From Comamonas sp. Y33R10-2 (GTDB taxonomy: Bacteria > Pseudomonadota > Gammaproteobacteria > Burkholderiales > Burkholderiaceae_C), in the NCBI RefSeq assembly GCF_019355935.1, contig NZ_CP079925.1:2666001-2730000 (forward strand): a DNA stretch of 64,000 nucleotides. The letters run 5' to 3'. The number at the start of each line of letters is the position of its first letter. Position 1 is the stretch's first letter. The notes under the pieces are model-generated. The model did no database searches. It had not been told where the DNA came from and was given only the letters and a program-made list of their open reading frames with translations. A program made the position numbers and the translations under genes. Shown here piece after piece: positions 8,230-16,600 of this stretch.

Positions 8230-8832
8230 ATGCGCCTGGTTCTACCAAGCCTTTCTTTGGCGGCTCTTGCACTGGCAGGTTGCGCTGCGCAGTTGCCGCA
8301 AGATCAGCTCGCACCGACGTCGTCCACCGTGCGTCTGTGCGAAGGAAATAACTGCTCTGAATTGCCTCGCAATACAGCAACGTTCCGTGGTGAACCCGTC
8401 AACCCTGAAGCCGAGCGTCGCCGTCTGGCGCTGGAGCAGAAGGCCGAGTCCGATCCTCGCGCTGCCTATGACTTGGGGCTGCGCTACCTCCGCGGCGATG
8501 GCGTCGAGCGCAACAGCTATCAGGCTATTGAATGGATGCGCAAGGCCGGTGATGCAGGTAATGGCAATGCACAGTTTGCTTTGGGCCGTTTGTACCTGTT
8601 GGGATTCGAGGAGATGGGGTCAGACCCCGCAGAAGCTGAAGCTTGGTTGTCGCGCGCGTCAGCCAAGGGCTTTAAGGAAGCAACGCGTCTGTTGCCTCAG
8701 GCACAGGCCGCAAAACAGAATGCGCACGCACGCTATCAGGCCATAGAAGACGAGCGCAAGTCTTGGAACAACTGGTACGTGAGCGGGCCTTATTACATGA
8801 CCTGGAGATCGTCGGGTTGGTACTGGCGCTGA
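8230..8832 (+). CDS. SEL1-repeat lipoprotein
   Basis: The 200-residue product begins with a lipoprotein signal, LSLAALALAGCAAQ, whose lipobox cysteine is at residue 18. After a linker, two or three SEL1-type TPR-like repeats are visible (AAYDLGLRYLRGDGVERNSYQ, then AQFALGRLYLLGFEEMGSD and AEAWLSRASAKGFKEA). Such repeats bind partner proteins; here they would face the periplasm from a membrane anchor. GGGGGA upstream of ATG 8230 is a fair ribosome site. A second lipoprotein gene starts 47 bp after the stop, so the two probably form an operon. Confidence 0.85.
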   Translation: MRLVLPSLSLAALALAGCAAQLPQDQLAPTSSTVRLCEGNNCSELPRNTATFRGEPVNPEAERRRLALEQKAESDPRAAYDLGLRYLRGDGVERNSYQAIEWMRKAGDAGNGNAQFALGRLYLLGFEEMGSDPAEAEAWLSRASAKGFKEATRLLPQAQAAKQNAHARYQAIEDERKSWNNWYVSGPYYMTWRSSGWYWR

Positions 8833-8879
8833 TCGCAGGTCAGCGGGTTGGTTTTTCATTTTTATTAGAAAGCTTCACT

Positions 8880-9707
8880 ATGTCCAAGAAGACAACGCTG
8901 CGCCTTGCAGCCATCGCATCCGCACTGGCTTTGGGGGGCTGCGTGACTCCTGGCGGCGGCCTCATCTCGAGCGGTACAGCGCCGACTGCAGCCACTGGCG
9001 CAGCGGGTGGGGCTACCAGCGTGAATGCCAATTCATCGCTGGAACGCTGCGACGCACCTCTGGGTACGTTGGCTGTGGATGATGGCCGCGGCAAGGAGTG
9101 GTATGCCAGCTTTGGCGCTGCGACCAAGATCACCACCATTGAGCCACTGATCCGTTTGGCCGTGCAGCAGTCCAACTGTTTTGTGATCACTTCCGTCGGC
9201 AACAACCGCACTGAAAGCCGAATGTCCGCCATTACCGACAAGCAGCGCAACTCCGGTGAATTCCGTGCGGGTTCCAAGCAGCAAAAGGGCCAGCGCGTGG
9301 CCGCTGACTACTACATGGAGCCATCCATCATCATCGATAACTCCGCTACCGGCCAACTGGCTGCTGGCGTGGGCGGCCTGTTCGGCAACGTGGGCTCGCT
9401 GATTGGCGGCGCTATGCAAAGCAAGGCTTCGGTGGTGACACTGAGCATGTTTGACATCCGCTCTGGCGTGCAGATCTCCATCTCTGAAGGTAACTCTACA
9501 GCCACCAACTTCGGTGCTGCCATGGGTGCGTTTGGCGGCGGTGTGGGTGGTGGTATGAGCGGCTTCTCGCGCTCTCCTGAAGGCAAGGCTACCGTGGCTG
9601 CATTTATGGATGCCTACAACAGCATGGTGATCTCGCTGCGCAACTACAAGGCGCAGGAAGTTAAGGGCGGCTTGGGCCGTGGCGGCCAGTTGAAGGTCGG
9701 CAAGTAA
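8880..9707 (+). CDS. CsgG/HfaB-like lipoprotein
   Basis: The ATG at 8880 starts a lipoprotein of 275 residues with lipobox ALALGGCVTPG. The region from about residue 90 resembles CsgG-type outer-membrane assembly lipoproteins: PLIRLAVQQSNCFVITSVG, a YYMEPSIIID strand and a Gly-rich stretch, then a C-terminal amphipathic segment (SPEGKATVAAFMDAYNSMV). Upstream in-frame starts would run through the preceding gene and are not used. No curli or amyloid subunit gene is nearby, so its secretion role is not established. It ends just before a strong bidirectional terminator. Confidence 0.72.
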   Translation: MSKKTTLRLAAIASALALGGCVTPGGGLISSGTAPTAATGAAGGATSVNANSSLERCDAPLGTLAVDDGRGKEWYASFGAATKITTIEPLIRLAVQQSNCFVITSVGNNRTESRMSAITDKQRNSGEFRAGSKQQKGQRVAADYYMEPSIIIDNSATGQLAAGVGGLFGNVGSLIGGAMQSKASVVTLSMFDIRSGVQISISEGNSTATNFGAAMGAFGGGVGGGMSGFSRSPEGKATVAAFMDAYNSMVISLRNYKAQEVKGGLGRGGQLKVGK

Positions 9708-9724
9708 TCCTTGATGATTGACGT

Positions 9725-9754
9725 AAAAAGGGCCTGAGAAATCAGGCCCTTTTT
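9725..9754. terminator. Bidirectional terminator
   Basis: A perfect 13-bp stem, AAAAAGGGCCTGA / TCAGGCCCTTTTT, has a GAAA tetraloop. It separates the convergent CsgG-like gene (+) and the FAD-linked oxidase gene (-). Confidence 0.92.
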
Positions 9755-9793
9755 CATTGAAAGTCTAAGTAAATATTGGACTGTTAGCTATGC

Positions 9794-11221
9794 TTATTGC
9801 AGCTGAAAAATCTTGCCGGGGTTCAAGATGTTTTTGGGGTCCAGCGCCTGCTTGATGGCACGCATCATCTGCACAGCGCCCGCACCCGCTTCTTGCAGCA
9901 AAAAGTCTTGCTTGTGGACACCAATGCCATGCTCGCCCGTGCAGGTGCCGCCCAGAGCAATGGCACGTGCAACTTGTTTGTGATTCAACTGCTCGCCCTG
10001 CTGGCGCTGCTCGTCGTTGTTGGGATCGATTAAATAGCCGAAGTGGAAGTTGCCGTCGCCCACATGGCCCACCAGAAAGTAGGGGAGGCCGCTGGCATCA
10101 GCCTCGGTCACGCAGTCGAGCAGCGCATCGGCCAAGCGGCTGATGGGCACGCAGGCATCGGTGGTAATACAGCGGCAGCCGGGCACGCTGGCCACGGCGG
10201 CAAAGTAGGTGTTGTGGCGGGCGGTAAAGAGGCGGGTGCGGTCTTCAGGGCGCTCGGCCCATTCAAAGGCATTGCCGCCAAATTCATTGGCCAAGTCCTG
10301 CACCATTTCCGCTTGCTCTTTCACGCCTGTGGGTGAGCCGTGGAACTCCATGAGCAGCATGGGTTCTTCACGCAAATTGAGCTTGCTGTACGCGTTGACC
10401 ATGCGCACAGAATTCACATCAATCAGCTCCACCCGGGCGATGGGAATGCCCATTTGAATGGTCTGAATGACGGTGCGCACCGCAGCTTCAATGGTGGGGA
10501 AGGAACAGATGGCGGCACTCACCGCTTCGGGCAGTGGATAGATGCGCAGAGTGATCTCGGTGAAGATGCCCAGCGTGCCTTCGCTGCCCACCATCAGGCG
10601 CGTTAAGTCGTAGCCAGCAGCGCTTTTCTTGGCGCGGTTGCCGGTGCGGATGATGTCACCATTGGCCGTCACCACTTCCAGCTCCAACACGTTCTCGCGC
10701 ATGGTGCCGTAACGCACGGCGTTGGTACCGCTGGCGCGCGTCGAGGTCATGCCGCCAATCGATGCGTCTGCTCCGGGGTCGATAGGAAAGAAGAAGCCGG
10801 TGTCCTTAATCGCCTCGTTGAGCGCCTTGCGCGTGATGCCGGGCTGCACAGTAATCGTCAAATCTTCCGTGTTGACCGAGAGCACCTGATTCATGCGGCC
10901 CACATCAATGGTGATGCCACCTTGCACGGCCAGCAAATGTCCTTCTAGCGACGAGCCAGCGCCATAGGCAATCACGGGCACGCTGTACTGGTCGCAAAGC
11001 TTGACGGCGTCTTGCACGTCCTTGGCGGACTCGGCAAAAACCACGGCCGCAGGCGGCGGTGCTGAAATCGATCCTTCATCGCGGCCATGCTGCTCGCGCA
11101 CGGCTAAAGCGCAAGAGTACTGGCTGCCAAAGCGTGTGGACAGGGCTTGCAAAAATGCTTCGGGAATGGGGCGCTGCACAAATTGAGGCTGCAGCAAGGT
11201 GGGGGCTACGGGTGCGTTCAT
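9794..11221 (-). CDS. FAD-binding oxidase, D-lactate dehydrogenase/GlcD type
   Basis: This 475-residue flavoprotein has the PCMH-type FAD domain followed by the FAD-oxidase C-terminal domain. Visible signatures are PVIAYGAGSSLEGH, TVQPGITRKALNE, GADASIGGMTSTRASGTNAV and LMVGSEGTLGIFTEITLRIY. Near the C-terminus HVGDGNFH and GTCTGEHGIG are the conserved metal and substrate-site segments of the D-lactate dehydrogenase/glycolate oxidase GlcD family. The likely reaction is oxidation of a D-2-hydroxy acid, with D-lactate first guess; glycolate needs GlcE and GlcF partners, which are not adjacent. It stands alone. Confidence 0.88.
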   Translation of the reverse strand: MNAPVAPTLLQPQFVQRPIPEAFLQALSTRFGSQYSCALAVREQHGRDEGSISAPPPAAVVFAESAKDVQDAVKLCDQYSVPVIAYGAGSSLEGHLLAVQGGITIDVGRMNQVLSVNTEDLTITVQPGITRKALNEAIKDTGFFFPIDPGADASIGGMTSTRASGTNAVRYGTMRENVLELEVVTANGDIIRTGNRAKKSAAGYDLTRLMVGSEGTLGIFTEITLRIYPLPEAVSAAICSFPTIEAAVRTVIQTIQMGIPIARVELIDVNSVRMVNAYSKLNLREEPMLLMEFHGSPTGVKEQAEMVQDLANEFGGNAFEWAERPEDRTRLFTARHNTYFAAVASVPGCRCITTDACVPISRLADALLDCVTEADASGLPYFLVGHVGDGNFHFGYLIDPNNDEQRQQGEQLNHKQVARAIALGGTCTGEHGIGVHKQDFLLQEAGAGAVQMMRAIKQALDPKNILNPGKIFQLQ

Positions 11222-11346
11222 CAGGGTCTCCAGAGGGGAAAAAGAATACCACTGCCCTTGAGCGATTCGGGTACGTAGTGCGTACTAGGTGATTGGAGGC
11301 TGAAGCACAATCGGTCCCTGCACCGCATTGATGAAAAGGATGAATC

Positions 11347-11919
11347 ATGGGCAATCGCCTCTCGCAAATCGCCACCCGTACTGGCGATGATGGAACTACC
11401 GGTTTGGGTGATAACACCCGCGTATCTAAAAACAGCGGCCGCCCCCACGCAATGGGTGATGTGGACGAGCTGAACTCGCACATCGGCTTGCTGCTGTGCG
11501 AGAGCCTGCCGCAAGATGTGCGCGACTTGCTGATTGATGTGCAGCATCAGTTGTTTAACTTGGGCGGAGAGTTGTCCATGCCCGGCTACGAGCTGCTCAA
11601 AGACGATGCGCTGCTGCAGCTGGATAACGCCTTGGCCCACTACAACGCCAACCTGCCGCGTTTGCTTGAGTTCATCTTGCCCGCTGGCACACGCGCAGCA
11701 TCGCAAGCCCATATCTGCCGCACCGTGGCCCGCCGCGCCGAGCGCAATGTGGTGGCGCTGGAGCAGGCAGAAGCCATGCGAGCCGCACCGCGCCAGTATC
11801 TGAATCGCCTCTCCGATCTGCTGTTCGTTTTGTCGCGTGTGCTCAACCGTGTGGACGGTGGTGATGACGTGTACTGGAAGAGTGAGCGACTGGCCAAGAG
11901 CCAAGCAGAGTCAGAATAA
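11347..11919 (+). CDS. Cob(I)alamin adenosyltransferase, PduO type
   Basis: This 190-residue protein matches the PduO/ATR family, which transfers the adenosyl group of ATP to cobalamin to make the coenzyme. The N-terminal ATP loop reads TRTGDDGTTGLGDNTRVSK, followed by the VDELNSHIG helix. The C-terminal RRAERNVVAL and LNRLSDLLFVLSRVLNR segments are the other signatures. A ribosome site AAAAGGA is 7 bp before ATG 11347. Divergent from the FAD oxidase. A B12-binding radical SAM gene lies elsewhere in the window, but no methylmalonyl-CoA mutase is seen. Confidence 0.95.
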   Translation: MGNRLSQIATRTGDDGTTGLGDNTRVSKNSGRPHAMGDVDELNSHIGLLLCESLPQDVRDLLIDVQHQLFNLGGELSMPGYELLKDDALLQLDNALAHYNANLPRLLEFILPAGTRAASQAHICRTVARRAERNVVALEQAEAMRAAPRQYLNRLSDLLFVLSRVLNRVDGGDDVYWKSERLAKSQAESE

Positions 11920-11932
11920 GTTGAATAACTGA

Positions 11933-12036
11933 GCTGCTATTTAATGAGCAGCTATTAGTCTTTACGAATCATTGGCTTCAATGCATTTTCTGCTTGAAGC
12001 CAATGAAAATAAATGACTTGAAGCTATTAATTTAGG
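11933..12036. repeat. TAGCTAT-family repeat with long stem
   Basis: The interval holds AGCTGCT / AGCAGCT and then the perfect 11-bp inverted repeat ATTGGCTTCAA (11971-11981) and TTGAAGCCAAT (11994-12004). It ends with GACTTGAAGCTATTAATT, matching the boundary sequence of the AT-rich family. The first stem-loop could also act as a weak terminator for the adenosyltransferase gene. Confidence 0.65.
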
Positions 12037-12115
12037 AGCTAATTGGCCAATAAAGGCTCAATGAGTGAACCCCGCAACTGCGCGGGTGATGCGCTGCTTG
12101 CACAATGGCTTCACC

Positions 12116-13318
12116 ATGCTGACCTATGCAGATATCCAAGCCGCCGCACAGCGCCTAAACGGCGCCATTCTTCAAACCCCTTGCGTAGAGTCGCGCACGC
12201 TCTCGCAGATCACGGGCGCGCAGGTCTATCTCAAGTTTGAGAACCTGCAGTTCACCGCCTCTTTCAAAGAGCGCGGTGCGCTCAACAAGCTGCTCATGCT
12301 GACCGATGCCGAGCGCGCCCATGGCGTGGTGGCGATGAGCGCGGGCAATCACGCCCAAGGCGTGGCCTATCACGCGCAGCGACTGGGCTTGCGCGCCGTC
12401 ATCGTCATGCCGCGTTTTACGCCGGGCGTGAAGGTGGAGCGCACACGCGGCTTTGGCGCTGAAGTGGTGCTGCATGGCGACACGCTGGCCGAGGCCAGAG
12501 CCCATGCTTACGAGCTGGCGCAGGCGCAGCAGCTGACCTTTGTCCACCCCTATGACGATGAAGCCATCGCCGCAGGCCAAGGCACGCTGGCGTTAGAGAT
12601 GCTCGATGAGCAGCCCGACTTGGACATGCTAGTGGTCGCCATTGGCGGCGGCGGTTTGATTGCTGGCATTGCCACGGCGGCCAAGGCCATCAAACCCGAG
12701 ATGGAAGTTGTGGGCGTGCAGACGCAGCGCTTTCCCTCCATGTACAACGTGGTGCGCCACAGTGATCTGCCCATGGGCACTTCGACGATTGCCGAAGGCA
12801 TTGCTGTGACCCAGCCCGGCATCATCACGCAAGAGGTGGTTCAGCGCTGTGTGGATGATTTGCTGCTGGTCGACGAAGGCGATATTGAGCAGGCCGTGCT
12901 CATGCTGCTAGAGATTGAAAAAACGCTGGTCGAAGGCGCTGGCGCTGCCGGCTTAGCGGCCTTGCTGCGCTACCCGGATCGTTTCAAGGGCAAGAAAATT
13001 GGCTTGGTGCTGTCGGGCGGCAATATCGACCCACTGCTGCTGGCCGCCATCATCGAGCGCGGCATGGTGCGCTCGGGCCGCTTGGCGCGCATTCGTGTCA
13101 GTGCTCGCGACATTCCCGGTGTGCTGGCCCAAATCACCGCCACGGTGGCCAGTGCCGGTGCCAATATCGAAGAAGTCCACCATCAGCGCGCCTTCACCAT
13201 GCTGGCTGCGCAGAACGTGGAAATTGAGTTTGTGCTGCAAACCCGCAACCAGCCACATGTAGAGCAGGTGCTGCAAGCGCTGCGCGGGGCTGGCATGGCG
13301 GCCGAGCGTATCGGTTGA
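12116..13318 (+). CDS. ilvA: Threonine dehydratase with ACT domain
   Basis: The 400-residue product is a PLP-dependent threonine/serine dehydratase converting threonine to 2-oxobutanoate and ammonia. The PLP lysine is in FTASFKERGA, the phosphate loop in SAGNHAQGVAY and the glycine-rich cofactor loop in AIGGGGLIAGIA. A single ACT domain occupies the last 75 residues, a short form more like the catabolic/TdcB or short IlvA enzymes than the 500-residue E. coli IlvA. So the pathway, isoleucine synthesis or threonine breakdown, is uncertain and the symbol tentative. ATG 12116 (MLTYADIQ) is preferred over the in-frame 12065 start, which adds unfamiliar residues. Confidence 0.88.
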   Translation: MLTYADIQAAAQRLNGAILQTPCVESRTLSQITGAQVYLKFENLQFTASFKERGALNKLLMLTDAERAHGVVAMSAGNHAQGVAYHAQRLGLRAVIVMPRFTPGVKVERTRGFGAEVVLHGDTLAEARAHAYELAQAQQLTFVHPYDDEAIAAGQGTLALEMLDEQPDLDMLVVAIGGGGLIAGIATAAKAIKPEMEVVGVQTQRFPSMYNVVRHSDLPMGTSTIAEGIAVTQPGIITQEVVQRCVDDLLLVDEGDIEQAVLMLLEIEKTLVEGAGAAGLAALLRYPDRFKGKKIGLVLSGGNIDPLLLAAIIERGMVRSGRLARIRVSARDIPGVLAQITATVASAGANIEEVHHQRAFTMLAAQNVEIEFVLQTRNQPHVEQVLQALRGAGMAAERIG

Positions 13319-13427
13319 TGCGCTTTGAGCTTGTGGGCGGATGCGGCTGGCGGGCTTTCCCCTAGCGGCTTGCTTCAGCCTCTGCGCCACAATGCAAAGC
13401 AACCATTATTGAAGGAGCATTGATCGC

Positions 13428-13565
13428 ATGTCACATGATCCCGTCGTAAACGAAGAGCCCGTAGACGCGGCAGAAGCCATCGTGCCTTATATGCCCATCG
13501 TCCTGCCCGCAGCTGGTGCTGTGCTGATGTTTTTGCTGGCTTTTATCGCCGTGACTATGGCTTAG
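13428..13565 (+). CDS. 45-residue single-helix membrane protein
   Basis: A short reading frame starts at ATG 13428 after a good GAAGGAG ribosome site (about 13411-13417). Its 45 residues have an acidic N-terminus (VVNEEPVDAAEAI) followed by one hydrophobic helix (IVLPAAGAVLMFLLAFIAV). A strong terminator starts 22 bp beyond its stop. The ribosome site, helix and own terminator together support a real gene. It is below the usual ORF length cut-off and would be missed by simple calling. No function can be proposed. Confidence 0.65.
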   Translation: MSHDPVVNEEPVDAAEAIVPYMPIVLPAAGAVLMFLLAFIAVTMA

Positions 13566-13587
13566 CCGCCCTAAATACTTTTGACCG

Positions 13588-13611
13588 AACCCCGCTTAGC
13601 GGGGTTTTTTT
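13588..13611 (+). terminator. Terminator of the small membrane protein gene
   Basis: The stem AACCCCGC / GCGGGGTT with loop TTA and a T-run lies 22 bp after the 45-residue membrane protein stop. Confidence 0.9.
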
Positions 13612-13820
13612 ACGCGCTTAAAGACTGTACGAGAACACATAAATGCATATTTCAATGCTTAAAATGCATAAATATTGAATATGAGTTGCTGACAAATGAA
13701 GGGCCGATCTCTAAAATCGATCTCCCTTCCCTTTGTTTAGCAACTTGTTTTGACTGATTTCAGGGGTTGGAAAGCGTGAAGAGAGTGCGAGGAAAGTCAG
13801 CAAGACAACTTCAAAAGCCT
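13612..13820. other. AT-rich intergenic region before pckG
   Basis: No ORF or RNA gene is visible. The part at 13640-13690 is AT-rich and carries two ATGCAT palindromes (AAATGCATATTT and AAATGCATAAAT) about 22 bp apart. They may belong to a pckG promoter or operator, but no -35/-10 pair is convincing. The region continues into the leader hairpin at 13821. Confidence 0.4.
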
Positions 13821-13871
13821 TTTTTCAAAGAAGCAGTCTCAACAGTTCTTTAGGACTGCTTCTTTGAAAAA
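13821..13871 (+). promoter_or_regulatory. Perfect 18-bp hairpin in pckG leader
   Basis: The left arm TTTTTCAAAGAAGCAGTC (13821-13838) and right arm GACTGCTTCTTTGAAAAA (13854-13871) pair over 18 bp with no mismatch and a 15-nt loop. It ends 28 bp before the pckG start. Nothing resembles a terminator T-run after it, so it is more likely a leader RNA structure or operator than a terminator. Its role is unknown. Confidence 0.65.
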
Positions 13872-13898
13872 TTGGTTTATTAATTGAAGGACTTCCCC

Positions 13899-15755
13899 AT
13901 GAACGCCGCTGTACAAAGCCTGAACATTCAGGCTCCTGAATACGTCAAGAACCCCAAGCTCATCGCTTGGGTGGCTGATATGGCCGCGCTGTGCAAGCCC
14001 GCCCACATCCACTGGTGCGATGGCTCGCAAGCCGAATACGACGCGCTTTGCCAGCAGCTGGTGGACGCAGGCACCTTCAAGCCTTTGGCTAAGCGCCCCG
14101 GCTCTTTCTTGGCATGGACCGATCCTTCTGATGTGGCCCGTGTTGAAGACCGTACCTACATCTGCTCCACCAAAAAAGAAGACGCCGGCCCCACCAACAA
14201 CTGGATGGAGCCCGCAGAAATGCGCGCTACCTTGAACCCCTTGTTCGACGGTTGCATGGCTGGCCGCACCATGTACGTGGTGCCTTTCTCCATGGGCCCG
14301 CTGGGCTCGGACATCGCCCACGTGGGTATCGAGTTGTCTGACAGCCCCTATGTGGCCGTCAACATGAAGATCATGACTCGCATGGGCAAGGCCGTGTTTG
14401 ACGTGATCGGCACCGATGGCGAGTTCGTGCCTTGCGTGCACACCATTGGAGCGCCTCTGGCTGCTGGCCAAAAGGACGAAACCACATGGCCTTGCAGCAA
14501 GACCAAGTACATCGTTCACTACCCAGAAACTCGCGAAATCTGGTCTTACGGCTCGGGCTACGGCGGCAACGCTTTGTTGGGCAAGAAGTGCTTTGCGCTG
14601 CGCATCGCTTCCACCATGGGCCGCGATCAAGGTTGGTTGGCCGAGCACATGCTCATCTTGGGCGTGACGAATCCTGAAGGCAAGAAGTACCACGTGGCTG
14701 CCGCCTTCCCTTCTGCCTGCGGCAAGACCAACTTCTCCATGCTGGTGCCACCTAAGGCCTTCGATGGCTGGAAAGTCACAACCATTGGCGACGACATCGC
14801 CTGGATCAAGCCCCAAGCCGACGGCAGCTTGCGCGCGATCAACCCCGAAGCTGGTTACTTTGGCGTAGCCCCCGGCACCAACATGCTCACAAACCCGAAC
14901 TGCATGTTGAGCTTGGACAAGAACGTGATTTTCACCAATGTAGCGCTGACTGATGACGGCGACGTGTGGTGGGAAGGTCTGGAAAAAGACCAAGGCAAGT
15001 TGCCCGATCACCTGATCGACTGGCAAGGCAATGACTGGACACCTGCAATCGCCAAGGAAACTGGCGCCAAGGCTGCCCACCCTAACGCCCGCTTCACCGT
15101 AGCTGCCATCAACAACCCTGCACTCGATGAAGCGTGGGACGACCAAAAGGGCGTGAAGATCGACGCCATCATCTTTGGCGGCCGCCGCTCCACCACGGTG
15201 CCTTTGGTCACCGAAGCGCGCGATTGGACTGAAGGCGTGTACATGGCTGCCACCATGGGCTCTGAGACCACAGCCGCCGCCTTTGGCGCGCAAGGCGTGG
15301 TGCGCCGCGATCCGTTCGCCATGCTGCCTTTCGCTGGCTACAACATGAGCGACTACTTCCAGCACTGGCTGGATCTGGGTGCCAAGATTGAAGGTCAGGG
15401 CGCGACTCTGCCTAAGATTTTCACCACCAACTGGTTCCGCAAGAACGCCGAAGGCAAGTTTGTCTGGCCCGGCTACGGTGAAAACATGCGCGTGCTCAAG
15501 TGGATGATTGACCGGCTGGAAGGCCAAGTCCAAGGTCAAGAAACAGCTTTTGGCATTGCACCTCAATACGCTGAAATCAACTGGACGGGTCTGGACTTCA
15601 ACGCCGCTCAGTTCGACAGCGTGACCAACATCGACAAGGCTGCATGGGCTGAGGAAATGCAGCTGCACGGCGAGCATTTCGACAAGCTGGCCTACAACCT
15701 GCCTAAGGCCATGTTGACTACCAAGGCAGAATTGGAAAAGCGCCTGAGCGCTTGA
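13899..15755 (+). CDS. pckG: Phosphoenolpyruvate carboxykinase (GTP)
   Basis: The 618-residue enzyme interconverts oxaloacetate + GTP and PEP + GDP + CO2, the first committed step of gluconeogenesis from organic acids. It matches the GTP-dependent class: the P-loop-like [15 protein letters not shown], the GDDIAW metal site, the SEGWW-type later region (RRSTTVPLV) and the [23 protein letters not shown] guanine-site segment (each named by a part). Length is normal. ATG 13899 follows TGAAGGA; the TTG at 13884 overlaps that ribosome site. A perfect 18-bp leader hairpin precedes it, and a REP-like repeat begins 2 nt after the stop. Confidence 0.97.
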   Translation: MNAAVQSLNIQAPEYVKNPKLIAWVADMAALCKPAHIHWCDGSQAEYDALCQQLVDAGTFKPLAKRPGSFLAWTDPSDVARVEDRTYICSTKKEDAGPTNNWMEPAEMRATLNPLFDGCMAGRTMYVVPFSMGPLGSDIAHVGIELSDSPYVAVNMKIMTRMGKAVFDVIGTDGEFVPCVHTIGAPLAAGQKDETTWPCSKTKYIVHYPETREIWSYGSGYGGNALLGKKCFALRIASTMGRDQGWLAEHMLILGVTNPEGKKYHVAAAFPSACGKTNFSMLVPPKAFDGWKVTTIGDDIAWIKPQADGSLRAINPEAGYFGVAPGTNMLTNPNCMLSLDKNVIFTNVALTDDGDVWWEGLEKDQGKLPDHLIDWQGNDWTPAIAKETGAKAAHPNARFTVAAINNPALDEAWDDQKGVKIDAIIFGGRRSTTVPLVTEARDWTEGVYMAATMGSETTAAAFGAQGVVRRDPFAMLPFAGYNMSDYFQHWLDLGAKIEGQGATLPKIFTTNWFRKNAEGKFVWPGYGENMRVLKWMIDRLEGQVQGQETAFGIAPQYAEINWTGLDFNAAQFDSVTNIDKAAWAEEMQLHGEHFDKLAYNLPKAMLTTKAELEKRLSA

Positions 15756-15757
15756 TA

Positions 15758-15845
15758 CCCCCTGAGGCGCTTCGCGCCTTCTCCCTCTCTCGCTTGCGCG
15801 GGAGTGTGCGATAGCCTCGCTGCGGGGCGGCCCTTGCTCACTATC
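15758..15845 (+). repeat. Three-hairpin intergenic repeat, copy 1
   Basis: The copy begins CCCCCTGAG 2 nt after the pckG stop. Stem I is GGCGC / GCGCC (15766-15770, 15774-15778), stem II is CTCCC / GGGAG, and stem III is GATAG / CTATC (15810-15814, 15841-15845). The other copies (27113, 29560, 60174) have different but self-complementary sequence at stem III, which is compensatory variation. Confidence 0.85.
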
Positions 15846-15866
15846 TTGCTTTGAGCCACACCCATT

Positions 15867-15901
15867 AAAAAAGCCCTGCTGGTTTTCCCGGCGGGGCTTT
15901 T
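15867..15901 (+). terminator. pckG terminator
   Basis: AAAAAAGCCCTGC and GCGGGGCTTTT form a stem with one T/G mismatch around a TGGTTTTCCCG loop, and a T-run follows. It lies after the three-hairpin repeat, about 110 bp beyond the pckG stop. Confidence 0.85.
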
Positions 15902-15983
15902 GTTTGCTTCTGTTTTTGTAGCTGTATGCCTATATGGAATAAGGATTAGAGGGTTGTTTGATTCAAAATCCATCTCTCCATAC

Positions 15984-16019
15984 AAAAAGCCGCTGGCCTT
16001 ATGGGCTAGCGGCTTTTTT
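15984..16019. terminator. Terminator for the 16039 minus-strand gene
   Basis: AAAAAGCCGCT (15984-15994) pairs with AGCGGCTTTTT (16008-16018), and a GGCC / GGGC partial extension closes the loop. It is downstream of the minus-strand gene ending at 16039 and has A and T runs on both sides. Confidence 0.85.
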
Positions 16020-16038
16020 GCGGAAAGTGTCTGAGCGC

Positions 16039-16467
16039 TTAGCGGCTTTGGCGATCCATGGCGCGAGCCAGATCAGCCATCAGGCGGGCGTCTTGCAAAG
16101 CGGCGTTCCAGACGCGCTCATCGGCTGCGGCTTGTTGGCGACTCTTGACCCAAGCGCGGTAGCCGGAGCGAACGAGGTTGATTGCACGGCGGGCGGGGGT
16201 GGAAAATAGCGCCACGCTGCCGAATGCCATGGCCCACAGCACCATCCATGCAGCTAGCATGTGACCGTTGCTCCAAGTCTCTGTGACTTGAGAGATGACA
16301 ATGGCCAAGGCTGCGAGAACGGTGGCCAGTACGGTCCAATTGACTTTGGACTGAGCCTTGGCTTCGTATTCGGCGGCCAAAGCGGCCATGCGTTCGTCGC
16401 TTGCCTGATAAAGGCGCACCACACCGGTGTGTTCGACGCTGTAGGAGTTGAAAATGAAATTGCTCAT
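16039..16467 (-). CDS. Uncharacterised two-helix membrane protein
   Basis: I do not recognise this 142-residue protein. An N-terminal region (VEHTGVVRLYQASDERMAAL) precedes a charged stretch, then two likely transmembrane helices, about residues 44-62 (TVLATVLAALAIVISQV) and 70-90 (MLAAWMVLWAMAFGSVALF). The C-terminal third is hydrophilic with many Ala, Arg and Asp and could form a helical cytoplasmic tail. No signal peptide or catalytic motif is seen. It stands alone and ends before a strong terminator. A phage-shock or DUF-type membrane protein is a guess only. Confidence 0.7.
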   Translation of the reverse strand: MSNFIFNSYSVEHTGVVRLYQASDERMAALAAEYEAKAQSKVNWTVLATVLAALAIVISQVTETWSNGHMLAAWMVLWAMAFGSVALFSTPARRAINLVRSGYRAWVKSRQQAAADERVWNAALQDARLMADLARAMDRQSR

Positions 16468-16600
16468 GGCAGTTAACCCTTTGACCCACGCTTTTGGCGA
16501 CTTGCCCGGGGAGTAGGTGTAACTATAGGGATTACCCTAGGCGTGTTCAAATTTATATTTTGAATCTGTAGCATTCACGTTAGTGATGAATTAACAGACT

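Noticed and set aside
13839..15677. A 612-codon open frame antisense to pckG
   Set aside because: pckG is strongly recognisable on the other strand, and the antisense frame follows from GC-rich codon structure. It shows no family motif.
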